NCBI GenBank assembly: GCA_032622095.1
Contig: CP136062.1
Span: forward strand, 3,348,001-3,412,000
Length of the DNA stretch: 64,000 nucleotides
Source of the DNA: Siphonodentalium dalli
Lineage: Eukaryota > Mollusca > Scaphopoda > Gadilida > Siphonodentaliidae
Reading direction: 5' to 3'
Part shown: positions 40,706-54,519 of the stretch, one piece after another
How positions within the stretch are numbered: position 1 is the first letter of the stretch
Layout of the letters: each line of letters begins with the position of its first letter
Position numbers and translations under genes: made by a program
The notes under the pieces: model-generated
What the model saw: the letters and a program-made list of their open reading frames with translations, nothing else
Database searches by the model: none
Told to the model about the DNA's origin: nothing

Positions 40706-43638
40706 CCAATGGCAACTGAAGATTTTTTATTGTGATCAGTGACAAACGGTCACACACTATACAACAATGCAATGACATTGTTATTCATCAACGGCTCCAC
40801 CCCAAGACATTGAGGTGGCTAACGTCCAGGACATTGAGGTGGCTAGCGTATGGGGATCGATGAGAATATTATTTGCTATGCATGCCTATACGGCGTCGAT
40901 GATATATATACAGGCTCAAACCCGAGGAAGGGAGTAGGGTTTGTGTTTTATACAAACGTATGTTGATCATGCTGCAATAGCATAATTCAATGGTACATTT
41001 GTCAGTCCAAAATGACTTAAACATATGTGCATTCACGTGAATTGATATGCTATTTTGAATCGACCAATATGTTGTTGTCTGAAGTATTTTGTTTGTGTTA
41101 TTTAGTCTTTAATCGCATATTGCCTCCGGCTTATACAGGATTGTATTGCAATATACACATGCTATTAAACATGCATTTACAGTAATAGCATGAATTAAAT
41201 AAAAGCCGACGCAGTCAACATGTATGTTCTGTACTCTTTACTCAACCATAAGTTGTTCATATAAGTGTATTATGGAATTGATCAACTCTATCGCTTTTCA
41301 AAAAAGGACCGGCTCATGTCCCATATGACATTTATGGTGCCGATTACATTTATGTGTGCTAGATTTGAAAAGTCATTTGATTATACTATGCATTTAGTGT
41401 TTCAGTCGTTAATAGCAGATATATAAGTATGAACACATTGTCAATAAAACTCAACCTTTTATTGTAAGTACCGGTCGTTTCACTCGACCCACTGCCAATG
41501 AATTATACTTGAGGACATTGCCAAGTCCAATAATAGATATGGTCGTATATGCTTCCAGAAACATGTATCAATATGTGGATCTGCTTGCTGTACGTAGATT
41601 GGACGACGCCAAGAATTACATAGGGCTGTGAAGACTGATCTCTTCCAATTAGTTTTTGAGATATACATGTAGCTTGTTTTATGCGGTGTGGTGATAATCA
41701 TAAACTTTATTTGTTGTATTATATATGAGTTTTGTAAAAAAAATTCTATTTTGTAAGCGCATTGGAACTAATTGATTATGGAATGCGTTTGAAATGTATT
41801 AAATGATAATAATCTGACATGTCATGTAACTCTGCCCTCTAAATTGGCCAGTAGTGTTGACTTTGTAAAGTTTTACCCTTTTAGTATGTTAGTCAAATGG
41901 TTAGTCCCATAAGCAGTTGGCAAGAAAGCGGCTTTTGTGTCATTAGACGCTGGCGGATCCATAGAATAACACATCCAAAATCCGCTGAATTCCGCTGGGG
42001 GAGGGGGAATCCAGAATTTAAGATGGCGACCATCATGGCCACTGAAACTAAAGGAAATCATAAATAGAGAAGATCTGAATCATGTGCAACCATAATATCT
42101 ATCCGCAGCACCCTTCGAACTGCAAACTTTGTGACATGTTCGTATCTCCAGTGATGTTGCACAATTACTATTCATCTACCCATAGGGGGAGGTATCAAAT
42201 GAATATCAAGGCGTTCTCTTTCTTACATAATCATTAATAAAAATACACAGCCCGTGAATCAAAATACCCAGCTCATGTATATGTGTAAAGCCAACTGGAA
42301 TAGCTTTGGACAAAACGCTTACATGTTTCTGAAGAGACAGTACGTCCGAGTTTAAAACTCGGATGGCAGACATGTTTTCATATCAGCTAATCATCCTGTT
42401 ACACAAAAATGTACTGCCAGTATGGCAGATATCTACATTATTTCGGGAGCACGATAGGCATGCAGGACTAGTATATCAATGCTATTGACAAGACGTGCTC
42501 TTTTATTAGGAAACTAAACGGCAAATACAGAAGCATTTCATTCATGCTGGTATGTCACGCCACGAACATGTGCTAAATATTGTCAGAATAAATCGTTCGC
42601 GTTGAGGCCAGATTCGCTACAGTAAAACTACTATCTTCAACCTTTTGAGGGCCATCTCTGCCTGGAAATTTTTTGAGACTAATTAGCATTCCATATGGTT
42701 TGATTTGTGAATAATTTGTGAAACTGGCTTCTTGTACAGATTCGTATATTTGATTCAAGGAAGCTACTATTTATCGATGGTTATTGGAACAGTGCAAATA
42801 TCTACAGGGCAACATATCTCCAGTAAGTAGTTATCTGAGAAGAGCTTGAAACGCCACCAGCTACCGCACATGTTAGATTAAGAAAAACAAAGGACCACAG
42901 TTAGTTGGAATCCATGTCCAGGCAATAACTAATAATACTTCATTAATCATTGATACCGCGCAACTAACTGTTTAAAAGGTTGTTGCAGTGTCTCCCAGCC
43001 TAGCGATAAACAAGACATGTTTGGGAAGCAATTGTTGGTAGCCATATTAACATATTGTCAATTGTGCTTTGTTACACACATTTCAAAAGCCACTGATAGC
43101 AATATGTGAAGCAACTCAACGTCGAATTCGTTGAGTTGCTGGTGGAATTTATTATAACTATCCTATTTATAACTTTTTTATTCTCAGCAGTCATGTTGGA
43201 TGCCATCATGGATATTGAGTCTTCCTCAAAGCGGATTTCAATGGAGTTTGGGGATTTTAGTTCCGGTGATTCCATCTGCCAACTACTTTTCGAGTTCCGC
43301 GATAATACTGCAGAGAACGATATTGTAAATGGTCGACAATTATTCTGGTGGCCAAACTGTTGGGTAATTTGGTCTATAGTTTCTCTGTGTATCGTAATTA
43401 AGACAGTTCGAAAATAACAAATACCTCTGATTTTGATCATTTCTTCCACAATTATACCCATGAAATAATTTTTTAACCCCGCAAAGTGGATATTCGAAAT
43501 GTGTATAAATAAATTGGAAGCCGCATATATAGAGAAAATGGACCATGATCAGTGCATACAAGTAATATGAACATAAGCTAGCTTAATTAACGAACCAAAG
43601 CTGAACAACATGGGTGCCCGTTTGGTGGGGTTGGGCGA
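40706..43638. other. 3' flank without recognised genes
   Basis: The proximal 0.8 kb may be 3' UTR. A hairpin with perfect 12-bp arms (agcaactcaacg) and a 7-nt loop lies at 43110-43140. Two overlapping frames at 43072-43461 (-) and 43106-43417 (+) start around it and have no known domain. I see nothing else. Confidence 0.5.
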
Positions 43639-43642
43639 TTAA

Positions 43643-44107
43643 AGGTACTCAACCCGATAAAACTCCTCTCAATTACTATTTCAATGGCTTCGGGGGTCAA
43701 AAATATTTGATTCGAGTCGAGGAAGTCACCCATCAAAGCTCAGATTTGTTAGATATCTATTTTAGAAATCTATTATTTTTCATTATCGGGAATACTATCT
43801 GGCCCAGAACTCAGTAAAAATTGCGTTAAAATTACCACTTGATTTTAGAGTTATCCATCCTTGTCTGTTTGAATAGATTTTGAGTACACATCCAGAGCAG
43901 ATTACGGCAGTTATAAGTACTCATCTCGAGAATAATAACAAATTTCAAAAATCAATATCTGATAACTCTGAGCTATGTTTGATGGGTTCCTCGACTCAAA
44001 TATTTTTTACCCCCAAAGCCAAAGCAATAGTAATATAGGACCATCTGATCGGATTGTTGTTGTTGGAATCTGTTGAGATGGGGACCCTCTTTACGGGTCG
44101 AGTACCT
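43643..44107. mobile_element. TTAA-flanked palindromic MITE, family T1 copy B
   Basis: 465 bp with TTAA at 43639-43642 and 44108-44111. Left end AGGTACTCAACCCGAT; right end inverted AGGTACTCGACCCGTA. The interior shares aaaaatatttgattcgagtc and caaagctcagatttgttag with copies A and C. Confidence 0.85.
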
Positions 44108-44111
44108 TTAA

Positions 44112-47100
44112 CTATTTATGTGGTCATTCAACCAGTAAAACTGCTGTTGTGACATGGCATAGCGGCTGAAATGACGATAAACCATTATCAACCGACCAAC
44201 ATGGATATTCCTGTGGCTTCAATCTCACATGATTGAATCATTTTACAACTGCTACCTCAATTTCATAAAGTTAGAAATATTTTAAATGTGGCCATTTGTT
44301 GGTCTAGTTATACAACAGATTTTCCACTGAATACCAAAGTTAGGTGGGGCAAAACCAGAACCCCTCCCACCAATTATGTGGTTCTAAACTCAGCTCATAA
44401 ATCACCATCTACCGGTACATGCACATCTATCAGGACTATGAGTTCGAACTCCGTAAAATAACAGAAGCTGAGAAACTGGTGTGAATTAAACTGTGACGGG
44501 GTCTCAAGCATATCTACCCCTGCACATCAGAAAAATGCCATTAACCTTATCATGACTGGAGCTCAATGAATTTTTGCGAAAAACTTGGTCCAATGCACAC
44601 TTATATATGGGAGTCTCCCATTGGGAGCCTCGCATATATAAGAAAAGACATTGGCCAAACAACATTTGCCTTAACATTGTAAACCAGTGCACTTTTATAT
44701 GCGAGGCTCACCATGAGAGACATGCATATATTTGTACATGTATACATCTGCATGTATACGAGTGTGCACAGGCACATTATATTTAATGCTGCACAGTATG
44801 AAAGGGTTAAATGGCAAAAGTAGCTTGAGGGTGGATGTGATCCATCATATCGCAGGTCAATTCAACCAGTCCCACACAATTTCATGTTCAAGTTCTTGTG
44901 TACTAATTTATAGCACAAACTCATTGCCAGTTGATAGAAATACATGATTTTCAATTTTGTCAATAATTCATAATTTCACTCACCTTGCAGTGTGTAGACT
45001 ATAGTGACTATTGTTGTTATATATTCTGTCATATTTTCACAATAAAAGGTAAACTACCACCAGGAATGAAAAGAAATTGCAATTCAATATTCATAATTCT
45101 CATTTGCAGTAGCAGTAATTGAAATAAATACAACTGATAAGATATCACTTTAGGCAAATGCTTTACAATTTCTACAGCAAGTCAGGAGCTTTTACAAGAA
45201 TCAAAGTGTTGAAAATGAGTTAATGAAAATCATGAATAATGTAAACATGATTTTACATGTACTCTTGTCGGATCAAAATATTTCTGTCATTTGTTCAGTA
45301 TAATCGCGGCATGATTGAGATTTCTTGTACTATAGTGGAATATAAGACAGGGAACACTCAAGGTTGGGTGTATTTACTATTTAGAGCGAAAATAAAGTAA
45401 TGGGGAACATCTCTCAGTCTAATACAAGGTCATAACTCTGGCAAAGGGCTATAACTCCGAAAAGAGTGCAGACAAAACTTGCCCTGTGAAGGACGGGGTC
45501 AAACGAAGGTCTCCACATATACACTGTACCTCCGAACCATCTGAATCCTCAATCACAAATTTCCAAGTCAAGGAAGGGTTGTAACTGGCAAATATGAAAC
45601 TGGTATTTGGGGATCCTTTCCACCAACCTATGCTAAACGTACAAGAACACCCTATAATTAACACCCCGAGTTACAAGCTTAAATATTCTTTCAGACACAA
45701 ATTTCTAACTCAAACAAGGGCCGTAACTCTGGTAAACATTAGAGGTGTGACTGTCCCAATGGGACTAAGGATACCCCCTTTTTTAAAACACTAAGATGGT
45801 TCACATGTCAGTAAACATTTAGTTAAAATAATAAAATAACAGATTCCCATTGCAGGTACAAAACCCTAACCCCAATCATAAAACCTATTGAGCAAATGAG
45901 AGGCCGATCATGATCGGCAGATGTTAACCCATTCCGTCGCGATAGTAAATTACTATGATTGGAAACATAAAGGAGAGTTTTGATGTTGAATTATAGAGCA
46001 TACTGTTACATATTATTACAGACCATACATGGACATAACTCAACTTATTGGAATTTATGGGTCACTCGCATTTACATGTACCGTATGTAAGATAATGCAC
46101 TGGAACAGGATCTGTAATGCGCTGCACCACCACAGCCTTGGGTTAAATGTGAAAAGGTGACCATGGAATAATTACTTGGTCTGCTTGGTCAAGAGATTGC
46201 AATTTAAGTTTACAATGACAATGTATCACATTCTACCAACACCAGCCATCAAGATAAGATACCATACTGCTGACCCATTGGTATGAATTATTTATACACC
46301 ACAGCGGTCAACAAATCACAGGCATCGTTTATGCTGAAGACTGGTATCACTATTAAACCAATAACATTTACATTTTTTGTATAATAACATCAGACCATCT
46401 GTAGAGTGATGATCTAGTCTACTTTTAACAGCATGTGATCTGAATTGTTGAAACTGTTTTTTTAAATTAGATACAATAACTTTCTTTATCTGCACATTAG
46501 CATAAGAGACATCTGAAAATTATATAGCCGTATTGTATTAATAGCTACAGTAGTCCAAAGGCATGGGATGGAATTGGTGAATTGGGTTTAATGTCGCTCA
46601 AAACAAATTTACCAGTACACAACACAATACATGTACGGGTATTTTCTACCAATTAAAAAAAAATTTGATGTGCTGACTCGGGTACCCTTGGCAGAGTTGT
46701 AATGGTGTTAGTTTTTCATATTTTGGAAATTTTTTATTTTTTTTATTATTTAAACAAAAAAGTTTTTGTTTTTATTCATTTATTGATATTGTGGTTTTTT
46801 TGGATAAATTGAGCAAGGAATTCAATCTAAAAATTTTTTATTTTTTTTTTAATATAGAGTGAATATTTTTTAGAAAAAGGGCCATAACTCAGTTAAAAAT
46901 AGATCTGTCTTTTGGGCTCAGACATTCATATGTAAAATTCCGATCAGATAGAAAATGTTTGAGTTATCGCACCATGCATAAATGTCCATGGACACACAGA
47001 CAGACGACGAGTGGTCACTATCTTTATCATACTGTCAACACCATGACAAATTTCATAATGATCTGACCAAAGGTACAACCTGTAGCCCGTGCTAAAGGAA

Positions 47101-48540
47101 ATTGTTGACGAGTCACACACCCTCACACACACGGACGACGGATACCAAGCCATGGCAATAGCTCAAACTTTACAAAGTAAAGTTGAGCTAAAAATGTAGG
47201 ACAAAATTATACATTTTGCAAAGATTTTCTAAGTCGAAAAATGGGGATGTAACTCCACCAAAAAAAGTCTGACAGATGTCATAATCGCAGATCCCCATGT
47301 TGTGGATGTCTGTGCCAACTTCCATGGAAAATGATCAGAAAACAGCTGAGAAAAACTCCAGACAAATTTATGTCCACAGACAAGCTGATTGGAGTATAAA
47401 CCCCCTTCTCCACAACCGCGTTGCAGGGGGTATTATTAATGGACAAAACATTTTCCCCCAACACTACGACATAAGACAACAAAATCCAATAATAAAGACA
47501 TCCACAGCCAGAGGTCAGAGTAGATTTTATATACCGGTAGCATTCTCTACCAATACATGTTTTTTCATTGTAAATTGCTTTGCAGAAATTGAAAAACGCA
47601 TCACAAATTGCAAATCCAGTTACACTGATATACAGCATGTTTGTTATGGACGCTACACAAGTCCAGTAAAGGGCCATAACTCTGGGAAAAAGTCTGAACA
47701 AAACCTCCATTATGTGGACATCCACAATCCTGATCTACATGCACCAGCATGCCGAAGGACACCCAAATTGGAATTCCCATTTTTGAGCTGTGTTGTGAAA
47801 TGATAGTTATGGACAGACAGAATGACCCACCGAAAGGAAAGGCAGACTGAGGTACATGTATCACTATATACCCCTAATCCTTGGTACGGGTACTTTTACA
47901 TACTGTATACATGTACATGTACACCAATCAGTAAGCCTGGGGGGGGCGGGCTTGTGCATGTACATGTATTTACTCATAAAGTTGGTACTGGGCTTACTCA
48001 CAAGGCCCCCTCCCCTTTGCAAACATTCATTTAGCCTTCAAGTGCTGACATACCATCATGTTTTATATCATTACCGTTATTTTTATTTTGGTACTGAAAA
48101 AGATAATGTGTTTTATTTATATCATTAAAAAAATTAAGTCACATGATAATGACCAGAAACAGTGACAAGACAGTTCTATACATTTGGAATAAAAAAAAGC
48201 ACAGATGTGCTCGAGTACATGTATCTTCTCCTACAGGGTACCTATATTCTACAGGATAGAAAGACATGATTGTATTCACCTTCCAAATGCTCAACAATTC
48301 CAAATTTTCTCACACTGAGCCAAACAACCATGGTCAGCCGGCTTTTCCTGGTTTTTGCCTGTAGCCGTGTGCATTTGTCTGGAGTTAGACCACTACATGT
48401 AGATGTTAGGTTTTATGCAATTTTTCAGGTTAAAATATCTGAATGTTCTCATACCGGGATTGGAATATACGGGTAGAACCATGCTTTATGAATATATAGG
48501 GGGGGTGCAAATGAAAACAATTTGGTTCAAGCGATATATC
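44112..48540. other. Gene-free flank of old dispersed repeats
   Basis: 44465-44800 shares sequence with 14285-14400 and with the interior of the hAT-like MITEs (tatatatgggagtctcccat). 45420-45760, 46860-47000 and 47660-47820 carry gggccataact(c)t phrases common in molluscan repeats. 46665-46740 matches 6400-6450. 47030-47190 is a satellite S1 tail. The motif acatgtacatgta becomes frequent from here on. No gene is supported. Confidence 0.55.
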
Positions 48541-48547
48541 ACATAGC

Positions 48548-49397
48548 CAGGGTTTTCCGCTATACCGGCAGGGGGTTCCCTTGACGGCCCAGTTCCCCTC
48601 ACCAAGTTTTCCCCTCCTGCAATACCCCAGGACATACTGCATGTCTATAAAGTATACAGATGTTTAAAACTTCTGAATTTTGTTGGAATACATGTACATG
48701 TAGTACTAAGGAATTTTAAAAGGCGAATTTATTTTATATCTTGTGAGTGTACACACTCTAAACGCGTTGTTAAATTGAAACATGAAGTGATCGGAACTGA
48801 CATCGCTAGAAGCTATGCCTTTGAGGCTGGTTACTAGTAGTTACGTTACCCGGTTATGCTATGCAAAAGAGCAGTATTTTAATCATACCTGTCATGTTTT
48901 ATACCGCAAAATATACTATTAACTTTGTAATAGAGCGAGAGAGAAATGTGGGAGTAGCCGCACCGGGCATCAAGGCATCTTACCACTGCCCACAAAGAAT
49001 ACTCGTCAGCCAGATATGTAATCAGCCTTAATATATTCCGATTATGTTATCCATCCAAAATATCTGCTGATTCTTCCATTGAGTCTTTTAACATTAATGG
49101 GCATGTTTAACTCGGGATCCAAATTACTGGTGTTCTGTACATCTACTTCGTAAATTAATTTATATCTAATAAATTTACTAGTTTTAAAGTTACAGGTACA
49201 TGTATAAGGGTTGATAGCTTGGCACTCGGGCACAAATGTAACAAAACAGTATGCCATTTCTACTCTCACATGATTCTATTGGCCAATATAACGAAAGTAG
49301 TTCAACCAGTGCTAAAAGTAAAACAGACTACTTTTACCTGGATTTTTGCCCTTGATGGCTACCGGCCCCATTCCCCTACCCCCTAGCGGAAACCCTG
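48548..49397. mobile_element. 850-bp element with cagggttttccgc ends, family G
   Basis: Left end CAGGGTTTTCCGCTA, right end inverted CAGGGTTTCCGCTAGG. acatagc flanks it at 48541-48547 and 49398-49404. The ends resemble hAT termini, though hAT duplications are 8 bp. It has no transposase. A larger relative lies at 60708-62961. Confidence 0.8.
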
Positions 49398-49945
49398 ACA
49401 TAGCAAATATCAAAATATCAAATATTCTGAAATGTGTTGTTCCATGTAGTCTGTAGAATACTCAAATGTGATTATGTGACTAGATCATGTGACTATATAC
49501 ACTGTACTAGTACTATGAAATTATGAAAATTAATGTTAATAAAAACTTTGGCAATCTGCCTATCACTAGAAATGTGATTATGTTGACACATTTCTTGATT
49601 AAAGACACTCTTACATGATAAATTCAAATACTAGTAGTATCGTTATCTGCATTATGCACTGTTCTATTAAAATTTCATGCAATAAACTATTTACAGGGTG
49701 GATGTCCAAAACTCACCGGAAAAAAATTCCTGAAATGGAAAAAAAGGGTGTCCAAAATAGCCCGTCTGGAAAAAATAAAAATGATCATACATGCTTGGAA
49801 ATTTTTTTGGACCCCCCCCCCCCCCTCCCTCCCCCCGGGTGGGTAGGGAATTTTTTATTTTTTATCCAGTTGCAGAAATACTGAACTACAATCATGTTGT
49901 GGTGAAAGTACTAGTATTACTTGAACAACACAGTGGAAATACCCT
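49398..49945. other. No gene; C-rich run
   Basis: A C-rich run lies at about 49813-49840. Phrases such as ccggaaaaaaattcctga loosely resemble 35960-36080. I recognise nothing else. Confidence 0.4.
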
Positions 49946-50810
49946 GCTGGACAAAACAAGTGTCCACTTAACTGCGGTGCAGTTAGCATTGCCACCGTGG
50001 CCGAAATGCTACTACACCGCAGCTCCACAAGCTAACTACAGTTGGGCCGTGGTGTAATTGTCATTCGGCATGGTGTACATGTAGTTTCTACGGTGTACTT
50101 TCATCAAACTGAAAAAAGACAATACAAACCAGAAATCTAACCACGGTGTACATGCCATTCGACCGCGAGGGTACTAGTAGTTGCCTTTCGCCACAGTGAA
50201 CTTGCTGTTTGGCCGCAGTGTACTTGCTGTTAGGCCGCAGTGTACTTGCTGTTAGGCCGCGGTGCTCAACTGCAGTTACAAACTCTGACACCGCCAGGGA
50301 TGGATCCAGGAATTTTTTGGGGACACCTGTTTTGGGACCATGATATGCCGAAGAGCCTGCATAAGAAAATGCACTGGCTTACATGTACAAGGTCACGATA
50401 AAGGCCAATGTATTATCTTATATATGCGAGGCTCCTTAGATGGGAGGCTCTCATTTCTATAAGAGAATGCATTGGCACAGGAATTTTGCAAAATTTCAAG
50501 AAGCCCCAGTCATGAAAGGGTTAAAATATTTCTCACTGGACACTTGATTAAGCAAATAAAGACTCTATATCAACTGTATATTGATGATTTGCATTGCATG
50601 TTGTTGAATTATAATATAATATTTTCCTTCAAAATATAGAAAATTCAGCTTTAATAAAACTATGCACTTGCAATTTGGGAGCATTTAGGACACCAGAGTT
50701 TGGGCGCCCAAACCTGTAACAGGTATCAAAAGAGCCCTGGATCCTTCCCTGGACACCGCAGCCGAACTGCACATACACCGCGGTGCCAATGGAAACTTGT
50801 TTTGTCCAGC
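49946..50810. mobile_element. Element with gctggacaaaacaag inverted ends, interrupted
   Basis: Left end gctggacaaaacaagtgtcc; right end inverted gctggacaaaacaagtttcc. The interior has repeated accgcagtgtacttgctgtt-type words. An inverted relative lies at 58706-59052. A second element (50295-50751) is inserted within it with an 8-bp duplication, so this one is older. Confidence 0.75.
50295..50751. mobile_element. hAT-like MITE, family H copy 1
   Basis: 457 bp. GACACCGC flanks it at 50287-50294 and 50752-50759. Ends CAGGGATGGATCCAGG and inverted CAGGGAAGGATCCAGG match at 15 of 16. The interior carries gtttgggcgcccaaac-type palindromic words and ttcaacaacatgcaatgc-type words on the opposite strand. 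The CAGGG end and 8-bp duplication fit the hAT superfamily. It has no transposase. Confidence 0.9.
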
Positions 50811-50871
50811 GAGGTACATACATGTATTTACATTAAGATTGAATAAAAGATCAAACTTGGTTTATGCTTAA

Positions 50872-51304
50872 AGGTACTAGTACTCAATCCGATCAGAGGG
50901 TCCTATATTACTATTTCTTGGGCTTTGGGGGGTAAAAAATATTTGATTCGATTCAAGGAACCCATTAAACAAAGCTCAGAGTTATTAGATATTGATTTTT
51001 GAAATTTGTTATTTTCTCGAGATGAGTACTAATAATTGCCCTTAACGTCGTAATCTGCTCGAGATGTTTACACCAAAACACTATTGAAACAGATAAGGAT
51101 GGATAACTCTAAAATCAAGTGGTAATAATAATGCAGTTTTGACTGTGTTCTGGGCCAGAAAGAATAGAAATAACGAAACATCAAATATCGATATATGATC
51201 ACCCTGAGCGTTGATTGGTAGGTTCCTCAGCTCAAATTAATTATTTTTACCCCCACAGCCAAATAAATAGTATAATATAGGGCCCTCTGATCGGATTGAG
51301 TATA
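50872..51304. mobile_element. TTAA-type palindromic MITE, family T1 copy C
   Basis: TTAA at 50868-50871 precedes AGGTACTAGTACTCAATCC. The right end (gatcggattgagtat) is eroded and lacks a clear TTAA. The arms pair as in copies A and B. Confidence 0.75.
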
Positions 51305-52454
51305 TGTGTGATTTGTTATTCAAATTTTCATACATTTGGTTACATGTACATGTAGCAGTAAGATTTATAGTTACATGAAGATTTGTAGCTTCTTTGAATG
51401 TTATGTCAGTCACATGGAATTGTCCCATTACTATTTACATGTACATATACATGTACAGTATACTAAATAGAATTAAAAATAACTAATGTACCAAAAGGCT
51501 AATTACATATTAGGATATTCATCAGATTGATCAATATTAACAGATCTACTACTAAATAGTACTACAGTAGGCCTGTGAAGACTCATTGTGAATCCAGTGT
51601 ACCGCTATACATGTACACTTCAAACAATACATATATCGTATTGTGTCACACATGTACATGTTATAGGCCTGTAAAGACTCATCATGAATCCAGTGTACCG
51701 CTATACATGTAGATTTCAAACAATAATGGTACACGTATCGTATTGCGTCATACCGGTAAATGCACAGATAATGATGGATAATGCAGTGCTTTTTTGCAAA
51801 TACAGTGTATATATACGGTACCTCACTTCAAACTCTCCCGGGAATTTTTATTTTACATTCAAAACGACGAGTTTTCCTGTGTCCGGTGTCCATTGAAAAA
51901 CCAATCTGATACTGATATTAAAATAATTATAAAAGGAATAATTTTGAGTTACATATATAAACATGCACGCATAAAACACATATCTCAGTTTATGTAGGTT
52001 ATATTGAGCTAGTGACATTTAAATTTACTCGTATCAATGGATGTACGGTATCAATGTTACATGTACATTATTACACCAGGACTGGGTACATGTACATCAC
52101 ACGAGTGGGCAGTACTTTATAAACATGGTCATACAGTATGCTATATGGAGAGTCGTGCAGTGCATGATAGAAGATTAAAGCTCCTGTGGTTTCACACCAG
52201 TGATATGTCCTCAATATACCAGTATATGGCAGGGATGTAGGTGTCAACACTGCAGATTACGGTATGTCTTCAAAATACTACAAATTGGTCAGCTTATAAC
52301 TACATAGTTGCTTACAGCTAGTTCAATTTGTGCGATGGAATGGGCTTGTGGCCACCGGTTCGACCATATGGTTTGGGCCGGTGAATTGGATAAATATTTC
52401 AATTAAATGAATTTAAATCCTCCGTACTATCAAATGCTCGGACTACCGGTACAT
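51305..52454. other. No gene; 95-bp tandem duplication
   Basis: 51568-51662 and 51663-51756 are two copies sharing taggcctgtnaagactcatn, gaatccagtgtaccgctata and cgtattg(t/c)gtca. The rest has acatgtacatgt runs and no coding signal. Confidence 0.6.
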
Positions 52455-52810
52455 GTAAAATACCGTACCAGTACCGCGGGTCAACCGCCCTCCGTCGCGG
52501 TACAGACTGATAACCGCGGTATTTTGGTGGTAACACCGCGGTAAGTACCGGCCCATAACCTCGTTAAACAGGTCGCTTACTGAGAGCATAGCTGTATATA
52601 TATGTTGTATTGGCTTATCCCAAAGTGTAGCAGTCTCAATTCTATTGCTACATACAGCTATGCTCTTATTAAGGGACCTGTTTAATGAGGTTATGGGCCG
52701 GTACGTACCGCGGTGATACCACCAGAATACCATGGTGATACCACCAGAATACCAAGTTTATTTTGTACCGCGGTGGAGGCGGTCGATCCGCGGTACTGGG
52801 CGGTATTCTT
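52455..52810. mobile_element. Large palindromic element with accgcggt motifs, family P
   Basis: The arms (gtaccggcccataacctcgt, taaacaggtcgcttactgag, agcatagctgta) at about 52545-52600 pair with 52645-52705. Outward, taccgcggt-rich arms continue to both ends. A related half copy lies at 53605-53870 (acctcgttaaagcaggtcgc). It has no coding. Confidence 0.7.
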
Positions 52811-53604
52811 ACCTCTGGTCACCACAGGTCACCGCATTATTGGTGCTCGTTACCACAATACACCGCGTCATCCTCCACTGCGAAGTGAAAACATGCATGA
52901 AAAAAACTAGGCGGCCTGCAGGAATCCAATTCATGATCTCGGGAAGTTAAAAAAAACATTATTGTAAGGATGGTACCGCCTTCGTTCTCTCTCGGGCTAC
53001 ATGTATGTCTATGCAAGATAGCGTCACGCGGTTGGATACGCGATGTATAACTTCTATATCTCATGCCAAAAAATAGGTTTGTTTCGGGTATTTCGGTTTC
53101 TGCATGGCAACCCTAAACTTTTTTCCGACTTCATATATTTTCCCCGTACCAAAATAAAAACATAAAAGTGAAAAACAAATAAAGCGACGTTTCGTATAAA
53201 CAAGGTGAAGTCCCATGCGACTTGCAGTGATACCGATATAATTTAGCATTTGCTGTACTCGGCAGTTCAGGGTAAAAATTATTTTCACATATTCTTATCT
53301 AATCACAATTCGGATGAAATGCATGCGTGTTTGGCATTGGAAAGGGGAAACGTACATGTATGCCTCTATATAATAAGTAAGGTTAGCGCAAGATAACATT
53401 TTATGTACCAATCTGATAATCTGAGTAACGACAATAACACTGACTAACTAAATTGAAAGTTTTGTTGAAAAAAAAAACATACTGAATTCCAAGATGATTT
53501 AAATTGTTTTGTATGCTCGTTCGTTTCTTTGATACACATTCGGTAAGACAATCAGCTGCACATTTTGGTATTTGGCTCACACTATTGTGTATTAGCAATA
53601 CAGT
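52811..53604. other. No gene seen
   Basis: AT-rich DNA between two family P copies. Short frames only. Confidence 0.4.
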
Positions 53605-53870
53605 TCACGGAGACTGTCGATGGCGCTACCGTTTTACGTGGTGCATTTACTGCATTTCACCGCGGTACTAGCATTCGTTACCGTTGGTAATGCGGTGGTA
53701 CGCGAACGGTCCGGTGGTACCTCAGTACCACACGGTAGTGCAAACGCGATTCGGCGGTATCACGCGTTATTACACTGCGGAATTAATGCATGTACGCCGC
53801 TGAACTAACGCATGTACACCTCGTTAAAGCAGGTCGCTTACTGTGAGCAGTGCTGTATATATAGATGGAA
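53605..53870 (+). repeat. Partial family P copy
   Basis: accgcggtactagcattcgt and other accg-rich words precede cctcgttaaagcaggtcgct, matching the left arm of 52455-52810. Confidence 0.6.
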
Positions 53871-54519
53871 TTTACATTTGACACCACATTTAGAATTGCT
53901 ATAACTATGTTTATAAAAAAAATTCGGGTGTCTAAAACTTGGCGCAGGGCCAGATATTTTCTGATGCCCAGAAACAAACTGTCGACAGACTTATTTTTTT
54001 ATGCATGACGAAAATAGTGCACGTCACGGGATGTTTGTTTCGCCACTACATGGATATACAACAATCCAAAGTTGAAAAAATTGTACTTGAATCAGATTAC
54101 TGTTGTATACATGTACATATGCATGTATGTTAGCAATATTAAGTGCAGAAACTTCGGGTGCTCGGAGAGAAATGGCGGCTGGACACATCCCAAAAAATTC
54201 TTGCTATGGCGAAAATAGAGGGGGCATGCACTGAGGGCGCCGGATGGTAGATCCGCCCTTGCACCGCAAGTACATGACAATTTTTTTTTATTAAAACCAC
54301 TTTTAGAAATTGAAATTTTTTTTTAAATTCACGGATAGCGCACATCCTTAATTATGTGTATTTGACTCATCTAACATGTACATGTAGCTAACTACGGAAA
54401 ATGATTATTGATTAATTGATTATTGGCTTTATTAGCATTCATTGATTATACTGTATGATTAATCGTGGCAACCCTAGACAGATACTTGAACACAACTACT
54501 GTAATAACGTCAATTCTAT
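53871..54519. other. No gene seen
   Basis: AT-rich. The word ggagagaaatggcggctgga near 54167 is isolated. I recognise nothing. Confidence 0.4.

Noticed and set aside
43072-43461. 129-codon minus frame as a gene
   Set aside because: It overlaps a plus frame of similar length around a hairpin and has no domain; codon pattern not convincing.
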